The notes beneath the pieces are model-generated. The model searched no databases, had not been told where the DNA came from, and saw nothing but the letters and a program-made list of their open reading frames with translations. This document shows positions 49,260 to 61,949 of a stretch of 64,000 nucleotides of DNA, piece by piece. The position numbers were made by a program, and so were the translations under genes. Source of the stretch: Microcebus murinus (lineage: Eukaryota > Chordata > Mammalia > Primates > Cheirogaleidae); contig NC_134115.1 in the NCBI RefSeq assembly GCF_040939455.1, positions 26,004,727 through 26,068,726 of the forward strand, in the 5' to 3' direction. Positions within the stretch are counted from its first letter, which is position 1. Every line of letters begins with the position of its first letter.

Positions 49260-50090
49260 TAAATTTATAATTAAATAAATTATCTTAAAAATAAAGATAA
49301 AAGTACTCAAATTTATCACTCCACAGTTATTATTCTACATTTTACTATTACCATAGTAACTAATAGTAGCATACTATTGAGGTTATTTACATCTATTGTA
49401 TCTGTATAGCACGTCTCTTCCTAATTTCACATTTGGTGACATCACATCAGTAGCTTGAAATGCCACAGTGGGAATGTTGACACCACAAAAGTCTTCAAAT
49501 ACCAAAAATCAGGGTTCTCCCCATGTGGAATCAACTGCTAATCATTTGCATCACATCTCTGTCTCTGGTCTTTGTAGCAGGCTAGACTTCCTGTACAAGG
49601 AGCTAGGGGAGTCACACTGAACCTCTACAGCACTAACAAGGTAGGGCCATGTCAGCAATGATAAGAACAGTCCATGAATGACACCAGTGCAGGTTTCAGT
49701 GTCAGATGCCAGTAGAACACCCCAGGATGGCAGTAGTCCCCCTCAGTGGTCACAAGTCCAGAGAGCAGCCCAGACCTGCCATGACACAGTAGGCATCAGC
49801 AATGTTTAAAGGATGCCAAGGACCCTCTATCTTCCTCCACCACCCTGACATCATTTACAAGCCTCACATTCAGATGCCATTTTGGAGAGAAACAGGGAGG
49901 GAGCAGAAATCTGAAAAACTGAGCACTTTATCCAAAAGAGATGAAGAATTCATAAAGAAATGGTTCTCTTTATAGAATTGAAACTTATAAAATTTCAGTC
50001 CCAGATTGCTGGGACTGAAACTGTACCTATCCCCCAGGCGAAGACCATTGGGATGGGGGTGGTTAAGTTAGGATGATTGTTAGCAAGGAC
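49260..50090. other. Unique DNA, no gene recognised
   Basis: No supported gene or repeat. Confidence 0.4.
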
Positions 50091-50097
50091 AGAACAT

Positions 50098-51257
50098 TAT
50101 ACAAAAAGGAGCCAGCCAAAGCTACCTTAACCAAAAGGAACAAATTTGGAGGCATCACTTTGCCAGACTTTTAGCTATACTACAAGGCTATAGCAACCAA
50201 AACAGCATGGTATTGGGACAAAAATAGAGATATAGATCAATAAAACAGAACAGAGGACTCAGATATAAAACCATCCTCATATTGTCATCTGACCTTTGAC
50301 AAAGTAGACAGCAATATACACTGGGGGAAAGAATGCCTATTCAATAAATGGTGCTGGGAAAACTGGATAACCACATGTAGAAGATTAAAACAGGATCCAT
50401 AACTCTTACCACTCACAAAAATTAATTCAAGATGGATAACAGACTTAAATCTAAGACATGAAACCATATGAATTCTAGAAGAAAATGTTGGGAAAACTCT
50501 TATAGACATCAGCCTAGGTAAAAAATTTATGAAGAAGACCCCAAAAGCAATCACAGCAATGACAAAAATAAATAAATGGGACCTGATGAAATTAAAAAGC
50601 TTCTGCACAGCTAAGGAAACAACCAACAGAGCAAATAGCCAACCTGCAGAATGGGAGAAAATATCTGCATGCTATACATCTGCTAAAGGGTTAATAACCA
50701 GAATCTACAAAAAATTCAAGCAAATCAGCAAGAAAAAAAATCAAACAACCACATGAAAAAGTGGGCAAAAGACATGAACAGAAGCTTCTCAAAAGAATAT
50801 AGACAAATGGCCAATAAATATATGAAAAAATGCTCAACATCACTAATCATCAGAGAAATGCAAATCAAAACCACAGTGGGATGTCACCTAACTCCAGTAA
50901 GAATGGCTTTTATCAAAAAGTCTCAAAACAGTATACACTGGCATGGATGTGGAGAGAAAGGAACACTTACACACTATTGGTGTATAACTGGTGTATAAAC
51001 TGTTGGTGCACTACTTTGACTACAAAGTAGTGCAACTTTATGGAAAATAGTATGGAGATCCCTCAAAGAACTAAAAATAGACCTACCATTTCATCCAGCA
51101 ATCCCAGTACTGGGTATTTACCCAAAGGAAGAAAAAGTAATTTTATCAAAAAGACACTTGCACTAGAATGTTTATTGCAGCACAATTCACAATTGCAAAG
51201 ATGTGGAATCAACCCAAGTGACCATCAATTCATGAGTGATTAGAAGCAAGACTTGTC

Positions 51258-51303
<46 letters not shown>

Positions 51304-51705
51304 CATGAGTGGATTAATAAAATGTATGGTATATGTATACCATGGAGTATTACTCAGCCATTAAAAAAAAAAGAATTAATACCTATGGCAACAATCTGGA
51401 TGGAACTGGAGACCATCCTCCTAAGTGAAGTATTGCAGGAATAGATAAACACATACCACATGTACTCACTATTAAATTAGAACTAACTGACTGGCATTCA
51501 TGTGTACAGATGTAAGTAAAACTCAATGGAAATCATGCAGATGGGAGGAGGGAGGAGGGGATGGGTAAAATCATATCTAAGGGATATGATGTACACTGTC
51601 TGGATATTGGCACACTTATAACTTTGACTCAAGCAATACAAAAGCAATCCATGTAACCAAAACATTTGTACCCCCACAATATTCTGAAATAAAATAATAA
51701 ATAAA
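50098..51705 (+). mobile_element. LINE-1, 5'-truncated, ORF2 3' end plus 3' UTR
   Basis: Sense-strand L1: 'ctatactacaaggctatagc', 'aataaatggtgctgggaaaa', 'caaatggccaataaatatat' and 'accatggagtattactcagc', ending in a G-rich tract at 51542-51566 and 'acatttgtacccccacaata' with an A-rich tail. It holds the C-terminal part of ORF2, broken into frames of 60-113 codons by stops and indels, so no reverse transcriptase or endonuclease activity can come from it. An unrelated poly(A) insert splits it at 51239-51300. Confidence 0.92.
51227..51311 (+). mobile_element. Ultra-short insertion with a pure (A)40 tail inside L1
   Basis: The L1 sequence 'aattcatgagtg' occurs at 51227-51238 and again at 51300-51311. 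Between them are 22 unique bases (51239-51260) and exactly 40 uninterrupted A. Removing 51239-51300 restores the normal L1 reading 'catgagtggattaataaaat'. The uninterrupted tail indicates a recent event. Confidence 0.9.
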
Positions 51706-51789
51706 ATAAAATTAAATAAGAGCCATACTTTGTTGTTGTTGTTGTTGTTATTGCATACTTAAGAACAGTGTGTATATCTTTACACTCCT

Positions 51790-51935
51790 GCTACAATGGT
51801 GATATTGAACCTTTATTAAACAGCACATACTATTAATATCAGAATCTTCCATGTGCAGATGAAGAAATCAAGGCTCAGAAAGTTTCTGTAATTTACATAA
51901 GATCCTACAGCAAGGAAGGCAACAAGGAGGCCTTT
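51790..51935 (-). mobile_element. MIR SINE fragment
   Basis: Antisense MIR: 'agatgaagaaatcaaggctc', 'agatcctacagcaaggaagg'. Diverged. Confidence 0.5.
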
Positions 51936-51939
51936 AAAG

Positions 51940-53190
51940 AAAGGTTGGTATGACTGAAGGGATTGAGCCCTAGTGTTTTCCTGCCTGTCATCAACTCTAT
52001 TCAGTCCTTTCTTGGGTTTTTCTGGTTGTCTAGGTGCTGCTGAAAGGCTAGGACAAACCAGGAGAGGCCTTCCCTCAGGGTACCTGGTGGAACAGATAGC
52101 CTGGGAACCAAGTCAAATTGGGAAGGCCATTCCTTTAGAGGCTGACTATGAATACGTTAGGGTCTAAGACAAGAAATGAAATGTCACTGGTAAGAAAGTT
52201 GAGATCAGTAGCTAAGTGCACAAACCATGAAGAAGGCAAATGGGTGGCAGGGCTGGCAGCTAATAGAGTTGAGAGCCTGGAGCAATGACTCAGGTGAGGA
52301 GCAGAGAGGTTGGACCATGAAGAACTAAATCCAGGAATCCTGAGCAAGTTTCTTTCCAGGCAGGGCCAAGCTCATATTGCCAGAGCAGCGGCCGCCTCAT
52401 AAAGAGGCCACGCCAGGCATGAAAACAGCCCTTCTCCAAAGCAGGATTGTTAACTCATGCACTCTCTCCCTCTGCCCTGCATGCCCTACACTGCTATCTG
52501 CATCTGACTCTTGGTTGTTTTGAAAAGTGAGTATTGTTGTTAATTTGTCAAAGAAATTCATGCAGCTAATTTTAGAAATTCGAACAATATAGAGAGATTT
52601 ATTAGAAAAAGCAGAAGTCATCTGCCCCAATTCTACCCCCCTTTCCAAATCCAACTCTCCATGCTTTGCACCAAACTTCTGTAAACATCCAAATGCCCCG
52701 CGTCCTCCCACGGCTCTCACACAACGGCACATGCCAGAACCTGTCCCAGCATTTCTTCCCTGGTGTTATTACCCCAGAGAGAGTGGGAAGGGCCAAGCAT
52801 AAAGGTCCCAAGATGCAGAGCCTTTGTGAATACAAATAGATTGAGTTCCAGGGTTGGCCTGGGAGAAAAAGGGAGTGTGTCTACTCAGGCCCCTTTTGTT
52901 TGATTGATTTCCATGGGTGGAGGGGTGGTTTCTCCCTATTGTCTGCTACATATTGTATCCTTCGCCAGCTCAAGGGAATGAGTCAGCATTTCCCTCCTCC
53001 TTTGCTTTCCATCCTTTGATAATACCGCTCTCTACAACTTTGTTGATCTCCATTAATACTAAGAAGGCCCTCAAACACAATCTGAGTACAAAGATATATT
53101 ATTTTCATCTTGGTAGCAGAACTCTGTTCTGGGGGCTGGTGGGTGCTGCAATAGCTTCAGTTTTCCTTTGTCTGCTGTCCTAAAGGACAT
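51940..53190. other. Mostly unique DNA, no gene recognised
   Basis: The 111-codon minus frame at 52397-52732 has no domain. A NotI-type 'gcggccgc' at 52388-52395 is the only CpG-rich spot and is not an island. An old LINE scrap is possible at 52530-52640. Confidence 0.4.
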
Positions 53191-53194
53191 CATT

Positions 53195-53485
53195 CTTGTA
53201 TTCATTCATTCAACAAACATTTTCTAAGCATCCACTCTGTGCCAGGTGCCTGGTCAGCATAGCGGACACTATTTAATGCACAGTCTGTGCCTTCGTGCTA
53301 TAATGGCCCAGGAAGGAAGTCAGCTGGAAAAGCCACTACAAGGCAGTATGGTGAGAGCTCTCACAGAGACAAGATTCCATGGATGCACTAGGAAAGGCAC
53401 TGCACCCCTGACTGTGTGGTCAGGAACAGCTTTCCAGAATGGGGATGGGGAGGTGGGTTTTGACAAAAGCCCAGTCTGAGCGAGG
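53195..53485 (-). mobile_element. L2 LINE 3' end
   Basis: Antisense L2: 'attcattcattcaacaaaca', 'ccactctgtgccaggtgcct', then 'ttccagaatggggatgggga'. Ancient. Confidence 0.7.
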
Positions 53486-53489
53486 GGTC

Positions 53490-56480
53490 AGAGGAGAGCA
53501 TCCAGGGGCATTGATCGTGGCACAGCAATCTTCCAAAACTGATCAGAGCCCCAAACTGCTGATGGACCTTCACAATACCTGGACAACATCTGTCAATTTT
53601 CTGAATTAACATCTTAAATCCTGAGTGTTTGGACAATGGAATCTGCATCCCATCAGATATGGGCTGCTATAAACCAGTTCCCGAGTATGAGAACTATCGT
53701 TGGACCCAGATCTCTGCAGCCAGCTCTCTCTGCTCTTTGGTTCTGGCCTGGACTTCTGGTCCAGCTTTGCTGCTTCCGGAGATCCAGTTCCAATATTTAT
53801 CACCCAGATGCTTCCTTCTTCTCAGGAGGGCCTGAATGCTCCAAGGCCCAGCAAGAGGAAGCAACGTGTTTCTGAAAGCTACATTCCCACCATTTCAAGA
53901 AACGATATAAAGGATAAAGGAAGCAGGATTGTAGGACACATGGAAGCCCCCAGAACCTCAGCCAATCTCCTCCTAAAATTTCATTTTGGTATCTTATACC
54001 TTTGTCTAAACACTTCAGTATCTATTAAGCTGAGATTCATCCCAGAAAAATAATATTTGGAGCAAATAAATTGCAATTTTTTTATTTTGATGGAAAAAGA
54101 ATATAATAACACTGAGGAATAGAAAAGCGGAAACCAGTGAAGAAAGGAAGCAATCCAGGTCTGAAAGGCTGAGAGTGAATTTCCCAAGTTTGCCTGGGAT
54201 TAGAGCTGCGGTGAAAAGAGATGAAAGAGAAAACAAGGAAGGAAAAGAGGCCGGAGAAGAGAAGATAATAAAGGCAACAAAGAAATAGTGACTGAGCTAG
54301 AGAGAGGGCCAGAAGCCTAAGCAGGTAGGAGGATACAAAACACCAAAACTAGGACGATATAGATGAACAAGTTTATAGGAAATGCACATTAAAATAAGTA
54401 CTAAAAGAGGTGAAGGAGACAAGATAGCAAGGTATGAATAATGCTATACTTGGTTCATAGAGAATAATTCTGACTTTGGCTGATTATAAAAACATCCAGC
54501 CAAAGACTCGTCAACTGTGCCATTCCTTGTTGTTTTCTATACACAACTTCTTCCAGCAAATCCACATCCTCAGGGTGGCTGTCTCAGCAGGGAACACGCT
54601 TGTAACTGGGATAGGAGTCACCTCTCTTAACTCGTCACATGGAAAAGGCATTGAGTTCTGTTCATTTTCGAAGGTAAAATTAAATTTCTTTTGCCCGCTT
54701 TTGTAAATTCCTTCTGTGTTACTCTTCGACACCTCCCTGACTCATTTTCTGACAGAAAAAAAGTCAAATGAACAAAGATTCCAATTACTTTCTATGTGTA
54801 GGAGAAAGGGAATACAGCAACTCTGAGAAATCATTAGTCAAAACTAATTCATGGCATGAAAAATTCTATACACACACACACACACACACATGTTTACATT
54901 CACACATGCCATTTCTGGGAACATGTGTTCTTGAGGACTGTGTTTCACTAACAATCCACCAAAAAGACAAATCAAATTTTAGCGCAGATGAGGACATATA
55001 TTTTCAATTTATCTATTAGGTATATATTGATGGCTCCTTTTTGCATATTTTATCACTATAGTTCCCAACAGAAAATTATAGCTTAGTGTTTTAGAGATCA
55101 ACCCACTGGTGAAAAAATGGCCTCTTCAAATTGTTCACCCAGTATTGAGAAGTGTATTTCCAATGCAGAAAATATGTCAAAGGGAAAATTTTCTACCCAT
55201 GTGTCTCTCCTGACAAAAAGAGAGAACATAATATTACTGTACCCTAGGAGTTTAGAATAAAGCTGGTGAGGACACATTTAGGAATTTTTTGAAGCACCAC
55301 TGGGGACTACTTACAGGTTTTATTGTAAGTAGTAAATTCGGAAAACCATGTTACCCTGAAAACATATTTTTCTCCATGAGCTTTGGAAAGTATTGATTTG
55401 GAAATAGAGATTTATTTGTCCACTGAGTCTTTTAGAAAACATGTTCTAGTTCTTTTTACAATCCCAGCCCATCTTCCTGGCTTTATATGGAAATTAATTT
55501 CTTTTGCCATCATACCCACTTCTTGATCTAAGGCATATATAAGGTTCAACTATTAATACATCTCTTCAGAGCTTAGCAAATACTCATACCGAAGCTTTCT
55601 GGAAAAGAAAGAACTTTCACAGCACCTGGGGAAGGCTGGTCAATAAGAAGGAGTGTGTGTCACTGTTAGCAAGAAAGAGGGCTTTCCTTGGAGCAAAAGG
55701 GAACTAGTTAAGCATGAGCATGTTAGGGTAAGCACTGAGGAAGAACTTCTGTGACAAATACAATGCCTAACAATTTCTAAAACTGGCTACCCAGGAATAT
55801 CTGTTATAGGAGACACTTAAAAGAATTACTCATGTCATATCAGCATTTCTTTTAAATTGTTTAAGCCATAAGAGATTTATAATGATGAACACCCTTAACT
55901 ACATTAAGAGGATAAAAAAAGCCACACTCACAACTCACTTCTATTATGAAGATTTATTGCAAAGTTACATAAAAATGTGGGCACATTCAAGAAATCTGTC
56001 TTCAGTCACTCTGCCCTGCTAGGTTCTAGGTCTTCCAATGCTGGGCTACAGGATCTCAGGAGCTTAGGAGGCATAACTGGACATGCAACTGCAAACCCAA
56101 GCTTCAGTGGCTCCTCTTCTTTGGTTCAACTAACATCTTTAGCTTCCAAAAGAAGGAATTTGGGTGAATTTTCTATCATTCAGTATGCAGTAACTTTATT
56201 AGGTAGGAAACAAGCAAAGAAGTCTCAGTGTAACAAACCACCTTTCTCCATAAACAGACTTCTTAGTTCAATTGACTATGGCTAGGACAGTGGGGTTTGT
56301 TTGATTAAGAAACAATGCTGTGTGGATTATATTGGATTCTGCAAAAAAACAACTGGTTGGAGTCACTTTTCTTAAAAGGTTATTTTGCCACAAAAACATC
56401 CAGGATAAATAAGATCGAAAAAGAAAGGTTAAAGGAAAGATATATGCATTGCATGTGGCAGAGTATTAATACCCCTAATA
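53490..56480. other. Unique DNA, no gene recognised
   Basis: The 117-codon plus frame at 53700-54053 and the 102-codon plus frame at 55977-56285 have no recognisable domain. A (CA)10 run lies at 54871-54890. I found no gene I would defend. Confidence 0.4.
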
Positions 56481-56492
56481 TTTAAAAAGTCT

Positions 56493-56579
56493 GAGAAGGA
56501 GAAAGAGAAGAAAGAGGAAGAGGAGGAGGAGAAGAAAAAGAAGAAGAGGAAGAGGAGGAGAAGAAGAAAAAGAAGAAGA
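56493..56579. repeat. 87 bp polypurine tract
   Basis: Only A and G for 87 consecutive bases, with two near-copies of a 'agaggaagaggaggagaaga'-type unit. The strand asymmetry and partial mirror symmetry make triplex (H-DNA) formation possible. Confidence 0.85.
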
Positions 56580-56600
56580 CTGCAATAGAAAAAATGGAGG

Positions 56601-56920
<320 letters not shown>

Positions 56921-56927
56921 AAAGAAA

Positions 56928-57015
56928 GGAAGGAAGGAAGGAAGGAAGGAAGGAAGGAAGGAAGGAAGGAAGGAAGGAAGGAAGGAAGGAAGGAAGGAAG
57001 GAAGGAAGGAAGGAA
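56928..57015. repeat. (GGAA)22 microsatellite
   Basis: Exactly 88 bp of uninterrupted GGAA, growing out of the tail of the preceding Alu through 'aaagaaagaaa'. GGAA is the core ETS-factor binding site, and long GGAA runs are known to recruit some ETS proteins. Confidence 0.97.
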
Positions 57016-57019
57016 GGAT

Positions 57020-57550
57020 GTTTGTGTTTCTTGGGGTGGGCTACCCGGCATCTGAATGTCCATCTAATGCAGGCACAAGTGTTGGTGGAAAGTAAGCCAA
57101 AGAGGCTGGAGAATTCCACTCTGACCCACTGGTTGCTATAGTTCAGTCATGCGACAAAGACTCAATCAAGCAGGTGCTCCCACCTGGTATTCTGACTCTT
57201 TAGGAATGATGTAAAAACAGAGGAGCAATTGAGACTTTATTCACAGTAGTATCAGGAGTTCCAAGACAGCAGTAGTAGGTTGTAGAGAGGATGCTGCCAA
57301 TGACAATATATTAACTGTCTTGTCCTGTGGTATTAAATGTACTGCATTTCCCATCACCCAGCCCTCCTTTATCAATGAAAAGGTTCTCCAACTTTTTTCA
57401 TTGATTCTATAAGCTCCCCCATATATCCTTCCAGAAAAATTCTCATGTCTAGGTTAACCAGAGTTGCCTTTTGTTGCTTGTAACTAAGAGCCCTGACTGA
57501 TAGAGGAAATGAATTGACAGTTCTCAAATGAAGCAACATGTGTGGATAAT
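57020..57550. other. Unique DNA, no gene recognised
   Basis: Nothing identified between two Alu insertions. Confidence 0.4.
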
Positions 57551-57567
57551 AAAAACAAGGAAAGTTG

Positions 57568-57916
57568 GCCAGGCATGGTGGCTCACATCTATAATCCTAG
57601 CACTCTGGGAGGCCAAGGTGGGTGGATCATTTGAGCTCAGTAGTTCGAGACTAGCATGAGAAAGAGTGAGACCCTGTCTCTACTAAAAAAATAGAAAGAA
57701 ATTAGCTGGACAAGATATATATATGTATATAAATTAGCCAGGCACGGTAGCGCATGGGCATGCTGGTGCATGCCTGTAGTTCCAGCAACCTGGGAGGCTA
57801 AGGCAGGACGATCGCTTGAGCCCAGGAGTTTGAGGTTGCTGTGAGCTAGGCTGATGCCATGGCACTCTAGCCTGGACAAGAGAGTGAAACTCTGTATCAA
57901 AAAAAAAAAAAAAAAA
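57568..57916 (+). mobile_element. Alu SINE with divergent linker
   Basis: Dimeric Alu flanked by a 17 bp TSD 'aaaaacaaggaaagttg' (57551-57567 and after the A tail). The linker lacks 'ggccaacta' and has a TA-rich insertion plus a duplicated 'gcatgggcatgctggtgcat' patch at the start of the right arm. Confidence 0.93.
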
Positions 57917-57949
57917 CAAGGAAAGTTGTCCAACTCCACATAGTAAATA

Positions 57950-58735
<786 letters not shown>

Positions 58736-58756
58736 GAAGAGAAGTAAAGGCTTCAG

Positions 58757-59058
58757 AGGAGCCTGGTGCAGTGGCTAACCCTGAAATCCTAGCACTCTGG
58801 GAGGCTGAGGCAGGAGGATTATTTGAGATTAGGAGTTTGAGACCAGCCTGAGCAAGAATGTGCCCCCATCTCTACCAAAAATAGAAAAGTGACCTGGGCA
58901 TGGTGCCATGCACCTGTAGTTCCAGCTACTAGGAGGCTGAGGCAGGAGGATCGCTTGAGCCCAGGAGTTTGAGGTTGCAGTGAGCTATGATGACGCCATG
59001 GCACTCTATCCAGGGTGACAAAGCCAGACTCTGTCTCAACAACAACAACAAAAAAAAG
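58757..59058 (+). mobile_element. Alu SINE, older type
   Basis: Dimeric Alu without the special linker ('caaaaatagaaaagtgacct' joins the arms). It is diverged and ends in (CAA)n plus A. Confidence 0.9.
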
Positions 59059-59059
59059 G

Positions 59060-59535
59060 AGAGTAATATTCCCTTAGTAGAGACTTAATAATTCTCAACA
59101 TTTATTTTTATATTATTAATTTGCATTACTAATTCTTTTTTCATAGACAATGTGTCAAAATGGCATTTGTGAAAACAGCTGGCACATGGGAGAAATTGAA
59201 TAAAAGTTATTTTAAAAGAAAAAAGTGCATCAGTCCAGCACTTGTCTAATCCATCACAAATTCTATTTCTGAAACGAAATACAATGAAATCTTATTTCAT
59301 GTTACTTCAGAGAAAAAGAACTACTGCTTAATAAATGGTCCAACAGTGGCTATGGTTCTTTTATATACAGTAGATAATGTATAGAATAGATAAAAATCAA
59401 TTATGTTAACAATGATCATTTGCCATATTTTTTATTCCTCTGTTAAATAACAATATCTTATAAAATATATAGCAAAAAAAAAAACCAAAATAGCAGAATT
59501 CTTTGCCCCAAAATAATAGCTTCTATTATCATCAT
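59060..59535. other. AT-rich DNA, no gene recognised
   Basis: Nothing identified between the Alu and the mariner element. Confidence 0.4.
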
Positions 59536-59536
59536 A

Positions 59537-60893
59537 CAACGGGTCTTCAAAAAGTTCATGGAAAATGCATATTATAAAAAGACTATGCATGGATTTTAAT
59601 TTTTTTCACCAAAATAAACTTGTATCAACTTGTCATAATGCTGCTGAACAGGATCTAGTTTGAGACACTAAAAAGGATAAGACATCAGTTTGAAAAGAGC
59701 CCCTATCAGAACAACATGAATTCTGCTAACATTGAAGCAAAAGCAAACATCAGATGTATGGTGAGGCTTGGGTGGAAGAATGGTGAAATCATTGATGCTT
59801 TATGGAAAGTTTATAGGGAAAATGCCCCCCAAGAAATCAGTGATTTTCAAATGAATAAGATGATGTTGAAGATGAAGTCTGCAGTGGCAGATAATTCACA
59901 TCAATTTGTAAAGAAAAAATTAATTTTCTTTACACCCTAATTTGTTTTAAGAAGGGACAAGATGATATTGAAGATGAAGCCTGTGGTGGCAGACAATCCA
60001 CATCAATTTGTGAGGAAAAAATTAATTTTGCTTGTGCCCTAATTGAAGAGGACCTATGATTAGCAGCAGAAGCAATAGCCAACACCATAGACATCTCAAC
60101 TGGCTCAGCTTACACAATTCAAACTTTTCACTTGATGGGTGCCAAAACTGTTGTTCCCTGACCAACTGCAGACAAGAACAGAGCTTCCAATGGAAAATTT
60201 AAAGAAGTGGGATCAAGATCCTGAAGCATTTCTTTGAGGATGTGTACAGGGAGATGAAACATGGCCTTATCAATACCATCCTGAAGACATCTTACAATCA
60301 AAGCAATGGCTATAAAGAGATGGAAGTGGTCTCGCCAAAGGAAAAACTGGTCAAGAGAAAAGGTCATGTTAACATTTTAGGGGGATGCTCAAGCCATTTT
60401 ACTCATTGACTTTCTGGAGGGCTAAAGAGAGATAACATCTTCTTACTATGAGACTGTTATGAGAAAGTTAGCCAAAGCTTTTTTTCCTGGGAAAAAATGC
60501 CCAGGAAACTTCATCAGAGAGCCCTTCTCTACCACGATGCTCTTGCTCATAGAACAATAGCAATTTTTGTGAGAATTTCAATGGGAAATCATTAGGCATC
60601 CACATTGAAGTGGATGGCTTCTTCTGGCTTCTATTTGGCTTCTTCTGACTTCTTTTTATTTTCTAATCTTAAGAAATCTTTACCCATATTTTTCAGTTAA
60701 TAATGTTAAAGAGACTGCACTGATATGGTTAAATTACCAACATCCTCAATCTTTAGGGATGGATGAAATGGCTGGTATTGTCTGTTACAAAAATGTCCTG
60801 AACTTGATGGAGCTTATGTTGAAAATAAAGTTTATATTTTTTTATTTTTACCTTTTAATTTTATTCTTCCATGAACTTTGCAAAGCCCCCTTG
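59537..60893 (+). mobile_element. Tc1/mariner DNA transposon, near full length, inactive
   Basis: 1357 bp with 25 bp terminal inverted repeats that match at 20 of 25 positions (left starts 'caacgggtcttcaaaaagtt', right read inward starts 'caagggggctttgcaaagtt'). A TA target dinucleotide survives at 59535-59536; the right one has become TG. The transposase, normally about 340 residues with a paired helix-turn-helix and a D,D34D catalytic domain, is wrecked. An N-terminal frame 59716-59940 reads VRLGWKNGEIIDALWKVY. The first catalytic Asp is in GDETW (60250-60264) and the second in HDALAH (near 60533). The third Asp region appears deleted. Many stops, frameshifts and an internal duplication. 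Subfamily not assigned; the termini resemble MARNA-type mammalian mariners. Confidence 0.9.
59859..60042 (+). repeat. 102 bp tandem duplication inside the mariner transposase
   Basis: 'gatgatgttgaagatgaag' at 59859 and 'gatgatattgaagatgaag' at 59961 start two copies, spaced 102 bp (34 codons). Over the 82 bp I aligned they differ at about 13 positions. The segment encodes part of the linker after the N-terminal DNA-binding domain (DDIEDEA, STSICEEKIN). Confidence 0.88.
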
Positions 60894-60894
60894 T

Positions 60895-61545
60895 GTTGTT
60901 GCCAGGTGCCTTGTTGAGCATGCAGTGTACTGAGCCAAAATGTGTTCTTTAGCAATCAATATAGTTTTATAACAAATTTCATCCATAGGATGGAGACTCA
61001 GGTAGCAAATATTATCTTTAGACACAAACATTTTTCAAACTGGAATCACTGAAAATTCTAGCTCTTCTTTTTCTTAGAAGGAAAAAGATTAAGGATGATA
61101 GAAATGATGAGGGTAAAGGATCTTTTGGGGTCCAGCTGTTCAGGCTCTCATCCATTCTATTCTCTCAATAGAAAGGCTCTCTCCATTGTGTGGACAGTGG
61201 GAAGAGCACACCCTCCTTTTTCTAGGTGATGGAGAGTAAGTGGTGAAAAGAAAAAATCCATTTGAGCTTGAGAAGAGCTTGTGTAGAGTTGTTGACGACA
61301 ACTACGCTTCTTTGCCTGCACATTTCAAAGGTTGCTGGTGTTCATTTAAAGGCAAGGTCCTATTTATCCATCCCAATAAGCTAACCATTGAAAGAGCAGG
61401 GAGAGAGGACACTAACAAGCGCAGAGAAGAAGCATAAGAACAATCTACTGAGAGCTGACTATGGGCCAGGCTTTATAAATACCAATAAAAATAATAAAAC
61501 AATAACAGCAAAAACAACCAGATTCTGCTGAGCACTCATCATGTG
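60895..61545. other. Unique DNA, no gene recognised
   Basis: The 65-codon plus frame at 61240-61437 lacks a domain. Confidence 0.4.
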
Positions 61546-61549
61546 TTAG

Positions 61550-61728
61550 TCTCTATTATGAATGTTTTATGTCTATTAACTTATTTAATTCTCACAGCAA
61601 CTTTACAAAATAGGAATTATCATTATTCTCATTTAACCATGTAGGAACCAGAAACACAGCGAGTTTCAGAAACTTGCCCAAGATCATGCTGCCAATAAGT
61701 AGCAGAGGTGGGACTTGAACCCAATCGG
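61550..61728 (-). mobile_element. MIR SINE
   Basis: Antisense MIR with a good core: 'taatttaattctcacagcaa'-type sequence, 'aacttgcccaagatcatgct', 'gtagcagaggtgggacttga'. Confidence 0.8.
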
Positions 61729-61774
61729 GCTGTGTCCAGAGTCTATACTCATAACCTTTCTACCATTGTCTCAT

Positions 61775-61945
61775 TTACCCTTACAACATGCCCCATGGCT
61801 GTAAGAATCCCATTATTATCCCCATTTATAAAACAAAACAAAACAAAACAAAACACCAGACTATATCTTAAAGTAAACTATCCTCTGTAAGATCACTCAG
61901 CCAGTAAGTGATAAAGTGGAACTCAATCCCAGGCCAAACTGATAG
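61775..61945 (-). mobile_element. Second MIR SINE with (AAAAC)n insertion
   Basis: Antisense MIR directly after the previous one: 'cccattattatccccattta', then (AAAAC)5 at about 61830-61854, then 'gatcactcagccagtaagtg'. Confidence 0.65.
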
Positions 61946-61949
61946 TAAA

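Noticed and set aside
50285..51444. Several ORF2-like frames that could suggest an active L1
   Set aside because: The element is 5' truncated, interrupted by stops and by an insertion; no complete enzyme domain.
52381..52440. CpG island or promoter around the 'gcggccgc' site
   Set aside because: CpGs are limited to a few positions over about 60 bp and fall off at once on both sides.
53700..54053. 117-codon plus-strand frame
   Set aside because: No domain; overlaps two other random frames in different phases.
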